Below, piece by piece: positions 22,740-33,290 of a stretch of DNA of 64,000 nt. The notes under the pieces are model-generated. The model was not told the origin of the DNA and ran no database searches. It was given only the letters and a program-made list of their open reading frames with translations. Within the stretch, counting starts at the first letter, position 1. Each line of letters opens with the position of its first letter. The DNA is taken from positions 71,925,501 through 71,989,500 of the forward strand of contig CP142452.1 in the NCBI GenBank assembly GCA_038049695.1, in the 5' to 3' direction. This DNA comes from Cinnamomum chago. Lineage: Eukaryota; Streptophyta; Magnoliopsida; Laurales; Lauraceae. A program made the translations under genes and the position numbers.

Positions 22740-24825
22740 ATCACCGTAATTGGTGGTTTCAGTGTATTTTTTTTCCCCACATCACATTCATTGTCACATC
22801 TGCCAATTAAACACCGTATGTTTAATCTCTTTTTCTATTAACACAGAAATTCATTAATCTCTTCAAACATCAATTCATCCAAACTCATGTATTTATACAA
22901 TGTGGCGGTGCATTATATTCATATCAAGTACAAACCGGGCTACTATTAAATAAGCCACACATCACTATTGCGTGGCCATAAAAAGATTTAAGGATTCTAT
23001 TATCATTAAAATGGAGGCAGTAAAATCTGGTGTACAAGTCACACTGCTGCTACTCAGCCCAATCTTGAATGCATGGCCACCTCACCCCACTGATCAAGAG
23101 CTTTTATCTTCTACATAACCCACTACATCCATGCTTGAGATGCCTGACATAAGAATGAAATGAAAAATGTCTATGTGAGCTGCATAGCTCAAAGAAGCTA
23201 ATTGCATGTACTGCACCTATAAAAAAAGAAAAATTGCCAATGTAACCAATGCATACAAGTTACCAGTTACCGGTACTTGAAATTAGAACATCTTATACAA
23301 ACGTGCAAATTATTGACTAACCTTCGATGCCATGTCACATTCCACTACAAAAAAGTCAGATCAGCTTCCCCTCACCTTCAAGAAAAGCACAACATACATC
23401 CATGAATTTCCACACAAACACATCAAAAAGATTTAAGCAACTCACACACACATACATAACTACACAGAGGCCACTCAGAGCAAGTCGATCATAATAGATA
23501 GATAGATTTACACCCTACCGACAAAGATTAAAAAACACCCCCAATCTACCCCACCCCACAAAACCCAACAAATTCTCTCAATCACAAAGCCAAAACCAAC
23601 CCATTTCTCCCCATTTTCTTCCAATTCAAACGAACCCCATAAAGCCAAAGCTATTATGAATATTCTCTTTGATCCCATCTCTTGAAAGCTCCCATCACCA
23701 GTGTTGCTATCACTGATAGAGGTAGAAAAACTATAGGAAGAAGATGAGAGCAGGAGGTTGTACACTCCAACAAACTCACTGTAGAGGCAGCAAGCATAGT
23801 GAAGCAAGATGTGGGAGCTGATCAATTCTATCTATCAAATGGCTTATATATATATATATATATATATATAGAATTTAGTATGTATATATATTATATATAG
23901 TTGGTTTTCTGCAGAATTTATATATATATATTATATAGAAAAATTTGTTACTGTATCATACACTAGAAGCCCTCTCTTCTTGTAGTGGTGGATAGCTCCT
24001 TATCAACTCATTCACTTTCCAAACATCACCTCAATTTGCATGTATTTATTCTTTCCAATTCTCCCATTATATTCGAATCAGTTTTCTTACTAACTTGTCA
24101 AGAGGGTAGGACATATCTGAGAGGTTCCCTGCAGTGTGCAATGTGGTCAGGTCCTCTATAAATAGTGACTTGGCCGGCTAGGATCATGAGAAAGGCAGTA
24201 AAGAGGATGGCTTAGGCCATGCCATGTGCTTACAATTAAGAGTGTACCCAAGACATCAAGGTCCCATTGGATTTGCACAACTTGATACTCAAAAGACCGG
24301 CCACGATGGAGACGACTCTGGCTTCATCATGGAGAGAGGTATGGAGAGGGCTGACATCTGGATAAGAAGAGAGGAAATGTTGAGGTGTGAAGGTGGTGTC
24401 ATTTGACTCATTGTCCCCTGTCTATCCATTTTCTTTCTTGTGCAAGGGAACATGAGTTAAAAGAGATGATCACAATGTAGGCCAGACCAATCATGGTTGA
24501 AGGGCTGAGAGTATTTTTTCAGGTTTGATTGTGTGGGGTAACCATTCTCTTCTTAATTACCATCTGCTCACCATCATCTTATTTGGAATCCTATATATAG
24601 TTGGATGATAAGGATTAATAAATTAATGATAAATACTTTTTCATTCATTTAATGATGAAAGGATGATGGTAAAAATGAAGGTGTATATAAGCATTTCACC
24701 TATACACCATTTGGCTGGGAAAGATAGGGCACTTCATTGCCTAAAGAACTGTATACCAGGCATATAAATATGTTGACAGGCAGTGCTAATTTAGCGAGGG
24801 AGTCAAAAGGGAATAATATCCATAC
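22740..24825. other. CACTA interior, left part: no recognised gene
   Basis: Contains a (TA)n run at about 23,844-23,871, a hairpin-like CACTAGAAG...CTTCTTGTAGTG at 23,961-23,987, and a minus-strand frame at 23,508-23,825 (about 105 residues) without a known domain, perhaps another captured fragment. Confidence 0.4.
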
Positions 24826-24867
24826 CTCTATGGGGATGATCAGGAAATCCATCTGGGGCTGGCCTAA
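24826..24867 (-). pseudogene. Captured pirin exon fragment
   Basis: A 42-bp exon with clean borders (TATTGCAG before, GTATGG after) codes VRPAPDGFPDHPHRG across its phase-1 borders. PDHPHRG is the iron-binding signature of pirin (a cupin-fold nuclear protein). No other pirin exon was recognised nearby, so this is a fragment. It lies on the same strand as the other captured fragments. Confidence 0.5.
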
Positions 24868-25979
24868 CTGCAATATATAACAAAATATAACCAAAAGTGA
24901 GATCATGAAAGACCATCACATTCATGTAGAAACAGAGAACGTAGGAACTTATAAAAATTAGAGATTTCTGTTTTCTGTCCCCCTATATTCTGTTTAAGCG
25001 CTTAGGAAGCTCAAATCTCTTCAAGCACATGTATTTTCAACTGCCACTAAAGTTATTAAATTGAGGGTAATCCAAGCAGTTCAAATAATAACATAAAGAA
25101 CACTACAGTGTGTACATCTTCATACATGTGCAAAGCCACTACTAACGAATGTCATTTTAGATGATTTTGGTTTGTGCATAGAAGACATAATATGGTTAAG
25201 GATCAACTTTATTTTCAGAGTATACAAATAAATGTGCTGGAACACATCAACTGTTTTTAACTTGTACAGAGTCCAATATAGACAATTTCCAAGATCATTT
25301 ATAGATTTCAAGCACCTTAAGCCTACAAAGAAGATGTGATAGTTAGACTGCCAAAAGGCCAATTATGAACTTATTTACAAAACCTACAACCATGCTCTGA
25401 AAAATCATAGACCAGTAAGGTTTTTTATGTGATCATCCATGATTTATGAAGACGATGTGTCCCAGAATAAACATTAGACTGAAAATGACTACCAAGATAT
25501 GCATAATCCTTCAAAGGCTGAGGATTAGATTGTGCATTAATTTTCTGAAGGACAGGCTTTTGTATAGGGTCCATAGTTCAGTTTTCAAAGCAGGAAATCT
25601 TATGGGCCATGGTACAGGAGGGACATGATCACAACCTTAAATTTTAATATCCAAATCTTTATAGATGGACTGCATTAAATGAGAACATAGAATGGCAATG
25701 ATCAATACTAAATAGAAGATAGGGCAAACATTCAAGGGTGGGTTGAAATATCCAATGAGGGAGGATTTTTTTGGGAAACCCTGACCTGGAGTGGGACCCT
25801 ATCATTTCATAAGTTGTCAGGATCACCAAATCATGAGCCCTACTGGTAAGGAGTCCTAAGCAAAAAACGTGTTTATCAAAGCACAGAACTCATAAAATTC
25901 CAGCTAAATAACTGTAGTATGTTCCTGCAATGCAGCATTAAGAACAAACATGCTGTCTCAGCAAGATTCATAAGCGCAC

Positions 25980-26874
25980 CTGTCCATTCATTGCTCTTTG
26001 TGAAATCAATACCGACAATGAGATTGGATGATTCAAGACCAGCTTTTGCAAGAGCTTCTGTCACCTGTAATGAATGGAAAAGGAAATAGCAATAATCTAA
26101 TGTCAAAATTATCTTTAAGCAACTTTCATGCGCCTAAAACAGAGACTTTCTTCTGTTACTTAAAGGTGTTTGCAGTTGAAGCATTTGATTTTGACCTCTT
26201 TGGGTTGTAACAATTAGCGTGAAGGCTTGAGCTGCATACATATGAAGTTATATTTTTTGCACTTATGCATCAAAGATTCCGTGAAATCAAAATTCCCCTT
26301 CAACATGAATTGCTTCAAGAGGCCTTGAATTGGTAGCTGTACTTCCACACACAGGATATATATCCACCAATCAAACAAGCATGTGACCCATGGGAAATTG
26401 TAGACGGAGATATTCTCAATCATCCCATTTTTCCCATTAGATCCATAGAGTTTGAACAATCAACTTTATTTATTATTTATTAGCTTTTCATTTGCTTTAC
26501 AAAAAATGGATGATTAAGATTGATTAGTGTCCATGTTGGCTTAGGCCTACTGATGGGGTCGCAATAATGATAGGTTTGACTGATGACTAACCCTTCTAAA
26601 TCAATTCAACAAGGAGAAATGTCTCATAAAATTTAACCCACAATAATCAATAATCTAAGCACACAATAGGGAAAAAGTACTACCAGAATACCTGATCAAG
26701 TGAGTGGTAGTTGTCATCAATCCTTGCATATCTTCTAGGCCTTTGAACCATCATATCAGATTCAAAATGGTTGCCAGAGAACGAAGGGCGAGGTGATGTA
26801 CCCCATGATGGTGGCGGCCCCCAGTACCATGAGTGAGCGTAGTGACATTGTGGCTTAGAACTTTTGGCTCCCAT
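25980..26874 (-). pseudogene. Captured fragment of an RGLG-type RING E3 ligase gene (first two coding exons)
   Basis: Exon 26,874-26,692 begins MGAKSSKPQ, a likely N-myristoylation start, and ends RRYARIDDNYHSLDQ at a GT donor. Exon 26,064-25,980 continues in frame with VTEALAKAGLESSNLIVGID and FTKSNEWTG at a GT donor. This matches the start of the copine/vWA domain of plant RGLG (RING domain ligase) proteins, including the DxS-like metal-site region being approached. The rest of the vWA domain and the RING finger are missing. RGLG proteins ubiquitinate regulators in hormone and stress signalling. Here it is cargo of the CACTA element, transcribable from the element's own leader. Confidence 0.8.
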
Positions 26875-26899
26875 AACACCTGTTCAGCTTTCGAAACAG

Positions 26900-27543
26900 A
26901 CCTGACAGCTTAAAAATAGCTTTTTAGAACAGTTAATACTGCACAACTGGGAAAAAAAGGGAGAGAGAAAAGGAAGAAAAAATGCGTTGTCTTAAAATTT
27001 AATACAGAGCACATAAGATTAGATAGAGTAACCTCAATAACTCCACTATAAACAAACAACCCCAACTCCCACCCACTGACTTAACATGCTAGATTGATGA
27101 AAAGAGTCTCCTGGTAAGGAATCCTAGTATAACTACTAGGATTTTAGAGTTTGCTAATTGTACCCTTCAAACAGACCACAAATAGATGTAATAAGGCTGT
27201 GCTGTTCTTGTTGTTGATGATGATGGTATCGCATCATAAACATTCATTGTAGAAACACAATTTCTTGTAACTAAAGAAGAGCAAATTAATGAATCTCCCC
27301 ATAGAATATAAATGCAACAATAAGAATATATCAACCTTATTTATATATTTCTATCAATAGAACTACAATCGCTAAAATTCTAACACTCATAATATGTATA
27401 TATATTATTTTATCCATTCTAGAGAAAGACCTTCAGAAGTAGTAATAAATTTTACTTGAAAGTTGAAATCCACTCTCAATTTACTTAGTAAATTGAATAT
27501 AGTAAAGCTGGAAAATATGAATACCCAACCATGAAACCTAGTA

Positions 27544-27601
<58 letters not shown>

Positions 27602-27861
27602 GTAATAAAATGCACAATAAAAGGGAAAATCTATGTAGGATCTGAAAATTGCAACAATATACCTACAGTAGTAGTATCAGATATGAAACATTGTGAAGAA
27701 ATTGGTTTGCATATGCATGTCTGCATAACAAGAGCAAATTTGTCTAGGTCAAAAGTTTCTTATATCAAAATTAACACATTTTCAGTCGATGTTTACTTCA
27801 AGAGTCAATTTGTTTTCCCCTAACAGAAAAAAATGTAGATATAGATCAAGTCAGTATGTAC
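26900..27861. other. CACTA interior between captured fragments
   Basis: Intron-like AT-rich DNA including an (AAT)n microsatellite at 27,543-27,602 (about 20 units). No exon recognised. Confidence 0.5.
27543..27602. repeat. (AAT)n microsatellite
   Basis: About 20 uninterrupted AAT/ATA units; on the minus strand it would read as a poly-leucine frame, which is an artefact. Confidence 0.95.
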
Positions 27862-28137
27862 CAGATGCATCATAAAATCGGCAATCCCCTGTCATGGAGC
27901 CAACTTTTACTCCCTGCATGAATCACACAATATAGAAATTGTGTTCCTCAAGTGAGAACAAAATTTTCACTAACATCAAGTTTTATCAAAAAAAAAAGTA
28001 AATCATTAAACCTGTCCATCAGGGCGGTAGCAAACTGCAGTGGCTATGTCTGTTATATCAGTCCAATCAACTTTCCCATCTATTGAGCCACTGATGAAGT
28101 AATCATCATCAATTGGATTAAACAGTTGACGTAACAT
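27862..28137 (-). pseudogene. Captured fragment of a WDR44-like WD40 gene (two exons)
   Basis: Exon 28,137-28,012 codes [18 protein letters not shown] then [19 protein letters not shown]. After a 98-bp intron, exon 27,913-27,862 continues in frame with GVKVGSMTGDCRFYDASG. This is the WD40 repeat region of plant WDR44-type proteins. Relative to the family, about 12 residues between GKV and DWTD (the RIW strand and what follows) are missing in frame, and the start of the exon (HVTSTV) is in a shifted frame. Only a small slice of the parent gene was captured. Splice borders survive, so the parent was copied as genomic DNA. Confidence 0.75.
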
Positions 28138-28139
28138 GG

Positions 28140-29756
28140 TAGAATATGTACACATAAGTAAACATCCAATGCTAATTGTAGACAATTATATTAAACTAGA
28201 GATTTTGCTATTTTAAACTTAGTTAAAAAGTAAGCCAAGTTATAAGAGTGCTAAGATAAACTTGTTTGTGGAACTCATGAAGACTCTTCAAAGTCTTCAC
28301 CTCATCGCATTGAGGCCCCACAAAGTCCACCGCACCATCTCAATGGATTTAGGACTCATGAAACATGGCCTCTCCCTTGTACACTGCTGGCAGCACCATG
28401 TGTTTGCAATACTCCAGATTGATAGAATGTGTTTGCTAATTGTGAAATAGAGATAAAAGAAAAATAAGCCATTGCCATCAGGTTCTTACTACTGAACCCA
28501 TAATGGTTTCCTTAGATCCATGAACCCAAATTAAAAGAAAAGAAGAAACAAATGAAAATTAATGGGGGCTAGAAAGACCCAAATCCCTTTTTTCTTTTCT
28601 TGGATTTGTTGGTTTCAATTAGTGTAATAGGTGAATTCAGCAATACCCCCATATATGAAATTCAATTCTCATGTCGGCATATTGTCAAACACCTTAGACA
28701 AATTGTAACAAGCGTTCGAAACTCTCTTTCACAACTAATAAAACCGGAAAAAAAGAAGTCCCAGGCCTATATTCTGCAACATTATCTCAACTCTGTTCTT
28801 TGAACCCTCCATGTTAGCAAACTCACTTCAACACCCATATATACCCAACAGAATAATAGGTTACAAAGCATAATATTTGAGATGAGCTAGTTATCATAAA
28901 TGACACATTTTTAGAGAATGGCATTTTTCCCTGTGTGTAGGGCTCTGGGGAGCATCTGATGACAAAAGCAGCAATATGATAAGGTAATATTCATCAAACA
29001 AAAGAATCGATCAATTAAAGAAGGTCAAGAATGAAGAAAGACTCCCACAGACAAGTTGGCTTGTGGTGGGCTTGACTTGCCTACCGACATTCAAATCCTC
29101 ACAACCAAACCACATTACATGTTGCTGCTCCCCACCAATGAAAAAAGGCCAAAACCCACACGCCTTTCATATTCATGTATCCCAGCCTTTTTAGGCCCTG
29201 ACAAGGTCAAGATTGTGACCATTCAAACCCATCTCCTCCTGACATTCAACTCCCCTTCTTATCCCCTCTTCTACTTCCTATGACTTTCCTTTCCTTTCCT
29301 CTTACTTTTCATATCCACACGAACACCTCTCCTCTTCTACTTATACTCCGTGTCTGCCTCTTTTCCCTACTCACTTACAGCTTAAGAAAAGAGGGACCTC
29401 TATAACTTCTATTTAGGTGAAACTTGGGTGGAAATATTTATAGGCCTCTTAATTTGTGCTCTCTCTAATCATCAGAATAGATTTGATTTGGGTTAGTGCC
29501 CCCATTTGCCTGGATCTCAACATGGATGTTCTCCCGGCTTCGAAAGATAGTGTTGGAGAGAGCTTACAAAGCAATTCAGTTGATATTGGAATGAAAATCT
29601 CTGTAAAAGATGAGGTGGGTGGTTGATGATCTGCTTTTCTAGATAGAATTTTCACTTTCCCTACAATCAAACAGCCCTAAATGCTTAACTCCTCCTGGGA
29701 AAAAAAAAAAAACTCCAAATTCGTACAACTCCATCACATTTGATTCATCTTGTATT
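28140..29756. other. CACTA interior upstream of the WD40 fragment
   Basis: No exon recognised. This would be intron between the CACTA leader and the captured fragments if they are transcribed together. A CT-rich plus-strand part (29,220-29,400) has no coding signal. Confidence 0.4.
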
Positions 29757-30110
29757 ACCTGTGAATGTGAGTCCGGCTGCGAGAGAGGGACGGAGAGGAT
29801 GCGCTGGCAAGGGAGACCGTGAGAGTGAGAGAGAGATGCCGAGGGAGACGAGAGAGGCGCGAGGTGAGGGATGTGCAGCTTTCTGCGAGGGTGGTGTTTT
29901 GCGCATGGAGACGGAGGGATCGAGAGAGATGGGGATCGTGGATTCTCTGCGTTGCGTGGTGATGAAGAGGATAGCGAGCGAGAGAGGCCGGGAAGGGACA
30001 GAGAGATGAGGGATGGAGGCGAGATGGGAGCATGGTTGGGGCTGGACGAGACGGAGATGCAGAGGATGTGAGGACCGAGAGGAGATGCAGGAGGGGCTTT
30101 GAGGAGAGAA
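29757..30110 (-). promoter_or_regulatory. CACTA 5' leader ending in a splice donor
   Basis: CT-rich on the minus strand, ending TCACATTCACAG|GTAATAC at about 29,757, a good donor. Blocks GGCATCTC, CACGGTC and CAGCGCATCC are shared with the other CACTA 5' end at 10,453-10,920. The placement right after the subterminal repeats suggests the first non-coding exon of the element transcript. Confidence 0.5.
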
Positions 30111-30199
30111 GGGGCTTTTACAGAATAACAAATTGAGAAAAAATTCCAAAATAAAGGCGGCATTCCCAAATGAAGGCGCGAAGGGAACAGTGGAGTTGG

Positions 30200-30510
30200 C
30201 GAGGAGGAATTTGCAACCGAAAATTGTAATTCGGCGGCAAAGTATTATTAAAAGTTTTTTTTACGGCAACAACATTCGCTGCAAGTATTTAACTTGATGT
30301 GCATTTGGTTATGACGGCGAAACAAAACGTCGCAAATATGAGATGGGTTTTGCGGCGAATTAAATCGCCGCAATAGTAACTAAAATCGCTGCAAAAATTT
30401 AGATGGTCACTTATATGTTATAACTTTGCAACGGTTTATATTTCGCCGCAAAAAAATTCCTTAAGCAGCGATTTCTTTTCCGGCGCTTATAAAATCGCCG
30501 GAAAAGCCCT
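30200..30510. repeat. CACTA right subterminal repeats
   Basis: Multiple TCGCCGCAA, GGCGGCAAA and TCGCTGCAA words in both orientations, mirroring the left subterminal array. Confidence 0.75.
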
Positions 30511-31806
30511 CTTTTCTTGTAGTGAATCTTGGCTCATTTTGTACTCGGGTTGTGCTTGGATTCATCAGCAAAGACCACAAGCCCAGCTCAGTACTGTCCC
30601 ACAAAATTAAGGAGAGCTAGTAATTTTGTGATAATTTACCCAAGCAATTACTACAAAGCAAGTACAACTGATAAGAAGTAATCTAGTTTGTCCCTACCCG
30701 GTTGACTAAATGGGCGGGCTTGGACCTAACTTTATGGCTCGTGTCATGTTTAGGCCGGATATGGGCCTGCATTTCTAAAGTTATGTCATGCCTGGATATG
30801 CCTTAGCCTTGCCTGACTTGGCCAATGAACACTTCTAATTGTGGGGATCATGTAAATAGTGTAATGGTATTGGGCTCTCTCAAATAATAGTGGATCGACC
30901 CAGATGATATCATTCAGATCCAACTAAACTATCCACCTATGAGACCCATTAGTGAAACATCTGAACAGTGAGATCTATAGAATGATGGATGGGCTGAACT
31001 TGGTGGGTTCCAAGTGTATTGAGAAAAAATATGGGTTTGGTAAGAGGGCCGCTTATAGCGGATCACATTTAAGGTAAGATGTGTAAGACATTCATTTAGT
31101 GACTTAGAGAGACATTTAAGTTTAGAAGACTATGAACAAGGATGCTCATGGGCTGGGCTTGGATATATAATTTGGGCTCGTTTACTATTTGGATTGGGAG
31201 TGGGTCAAGTGATAGAAAGCCCAAGCCTGACCCAAATAAGGAGTACTTATAATTTAGGCAAAACTTGTACAAATAAATGATAAAAAGCTCATTTTTGCCC
31301 AGCCCAGCCTAATTGACTAAATGGGTGGGCTTGGGCCTGATACTTATGGCCCATTTGAGCTTGTGCCATATACGAGCTTGTGTTTCTAAATAGAGTAGAG
31401 CCCTATTTTCCTTCACGTGTGACAATCTCTTAATAGAGTAGAGCTCCATTTGAAAACTAAAAGAAAATAATATTTTTAATGAAAAATTTATCGATGTGAA
31501 TTGTTGTGGCCCCAAATATTAAAATAAAAAAATGACAATATCGAGAGGATGGAAGATAGATGGTGTTGAGAGAGAATAATCTATAATCCATATTGACCTA
31601 GAAAACTAATATCTATCCATAATCTATGAGTGAGTCCCACTGCAGAAATAAGTTAAATGTGTGGTCCCCACTAATTGATTTGCATCCATTAAGAAACCAG
31701 ACAGCGGCAGTAGGCTTGCCTCCCTCCATTAGTGGGGCCCACTTTTAGAAAAAAAGGAGTTAAGAGAAAGCCATTGGGATTTCATCCAATACTGGAGTCC
31801 AATCTT

Positions 31807-32015
31807 TTTATTATTTTGATACCATTGTAACACATTACTAATCGTCACAAAATATCCAATAAATGTTACAAAATAATTCAAGTATTTGCAAAGATATTTA
31901 CTAACAGTTATGAATATTGCTAACGGATAATAAATATGACAAATTACCTAACGGAAATATTTGCGTTACTAATAAGAAATCTGAAATGTTGCGAAATCAC
32001 CCAAATGGTGTAGTG
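31807..32015. mobile_element. Terminal fragment of a CACTACACC-type DNA transposon
   Basis: The block ends GGTGTAGTG at 32,015, so on the minus strand it begins CACTACACCATTTGGG, followed by TTTCGCAACA. It sits exactly between copies 1 and 2 of the duplication. A similar end (CTACACCA, then GCAATGTTGCG) occurs at 8,936. No second terminus was found here. Confidence 0.5.
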
Positions 32016-32855
32016 CTTGACTACATAAAGTCGGTTGTGTGAAGAGGTGGGAGACTTTTAGACTAAAGTAGTGTCTAGAAAACTCAAGAACCCAGGAGAT
32101 ATATATTACATCAGTGTTTGACTAACAGATTAGCCATGCATTAAAGGCAATGGATTGATCATAGGTGGGCCTCATTGTACAAAATGACAAATGAATTTTT
32201 TAACCAAGCAAACATATTTTTCTTTTTATGATAATTTGATAATTGCCAATAGAAACAAATACCATGTGTGGGAGGGTCCGGATTATCATAGGTAGGCCCC
32301 ATTTCTCAATCTATAAATTAATTTTCTTTCTTTTAGGGTTTTTTTTTTTAAATCATGACTCAATCAAACATTGGTTAATTAATTAGTCGCAGTAGCGTTA
32401 AATTGCGATTAGTGGCAATTTGCAGGGGTAGCGATTTGTGTTAGTGTTTGGATTAATCATGTGTGGGCCCCATTTCAAACATGTTCTTTTATCTTTTTTA
32501 AATTTTTCCCAAGGAAGGAAGGTGGAAACATTGACTAAACATAGTTCCACAAAACCATTGAGAATTCTGTCATTTAATCAAACTCTTTATTGCATAAAAC
32601 TGATAGAATACATGTGTGGTCCCCGATCAACAGATCACATGTATTTGGATTCTACACGTACATTACATTAGACAAAAAGCGACTTCTCATCTATTATCGT
32701 AAAGAAAGAATCGAAAAGAAAGACGTCTTCACTTCTGAAACTAAACATCTGCGTTTCTCTTCATTTATTTCATTCTGCACTACATTGAAAGATGTATAAT
32801 GCTGTTATGCAAAACCAAATCAATAGGAAAAAGAACGTCAATGCATGAAGTGTAT

Positions 32856-33268
32856 ATATATATAGAGAGAGCAACGCTTTCCTAAGCTCAAATTTAGGAG
32901 AAAATTTTGTAAGCTCATGCTTGTAGAGCCCATCTTTGGTCCATCCAAATGAACTAAACATATGACCCCCATAAATTGCATATGTCCACTAACTTTCAGA
33001 CAAATTCGAATTTACTAGACCGCTGGATCAACTATTTATTGATCTGAATGGACTATTGACCATTAAACTTTTGGACCCATATAGATATGATAGAAATCAC
33101 GGTTTGGACTGATTTTTTGTAGAGAGGAGGATCCCAGTGAGTCCTTGAAATTCTCCCCCATCTCCATCCTCATGCGGGTCCCCAAGTGGGCCCCACCACA
33201 TACTCAAGCTTACCTGATCCTAAGCTTGAGCTTTGAAGAGCTGCCCCATATATATATATATATATATA
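32856..33268. mobile_element. MITE-like insert in a TA run
   Basis: About 410 bp absent from copy 1, which reads directly through AGTATATATATTAAGAAAC (16,542 onward). The left end has AAGCTCAAATTTAGGA and the right end, reversed, has AAGCTCAAGCTTAGGA, so the termini are imperfect inverted repeats. (TA)n lies on both sides, which hides any target duplication. No coding capacity. Confidence 0.55.
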
Positions 33269-33290
33269 TATATTAAGAAACATGCCTAAA

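Larger units (their letters stand above)
21864..30524 (-). mobile_element. Complete CACTA element carrying host-gene fragments (8,661 bp)
   Basis: The left end is CACTACAAGAAAAATGAC (21,864) and the right end is CCTCTTTTCTTGTAGTG (to 30,524). AAT on both sides (21,861-21,863 and 30,525-30,527) is the 3-bp target duplication. The duplicate locus at about 42,220 reads through GATATGTAATCTAGGCTC without an insert, confirming both borders. Both ends carry subterminal repeats with TCGCCGCAAAA-like words. No transposase is present, so it is non-autonomous. Instead, fragments of WD40, RGLG-type E3 ligase and pirin genes lie inside, all on the minus strand, downstream of a CT-rich leader at the right end. 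Confidence 0.93.
15713..31806. repeat. Tandem duplication, copy 1 (split by a CACTA element)
   Basis: 15,713-21,863 plus 30,525-31,806 match 32,016-35,573 plus 39,136-43,506 in the same order and orientation, with scattered substitutions and small indels. The block contains the extensin gene, repeats X1a and X1b and AT-rich spacer. The CACTA at 21,864-30,524 is absent from copy 2, and the inserts of copy 2 are absent here. Starts of both copies share CTTGACTACAT; ends share GGAGT(C/G)CAATCTT. Confidence 0.92.

Noticed and set aside
23508..23825. 105-residue minus-strand frame inside the CACTA element
   Set aside because: No recognisable domain or homologous family; left as unassigned interior.
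21864..23987. A separate 2.1-kb CACTA element ending at the internal TAGTG
   Set aside because: No 3-bp target duplication fits (AAT on the left, GTG on the right), while 30,524 is confirmed by AAT and the empty site in copy 2.
29639..30169. Ser/Pro/Leu-rich minus-strand frames
   Set aside because: Same CT-rich leader type as at 10.5 kb; treated as non-coding leader.
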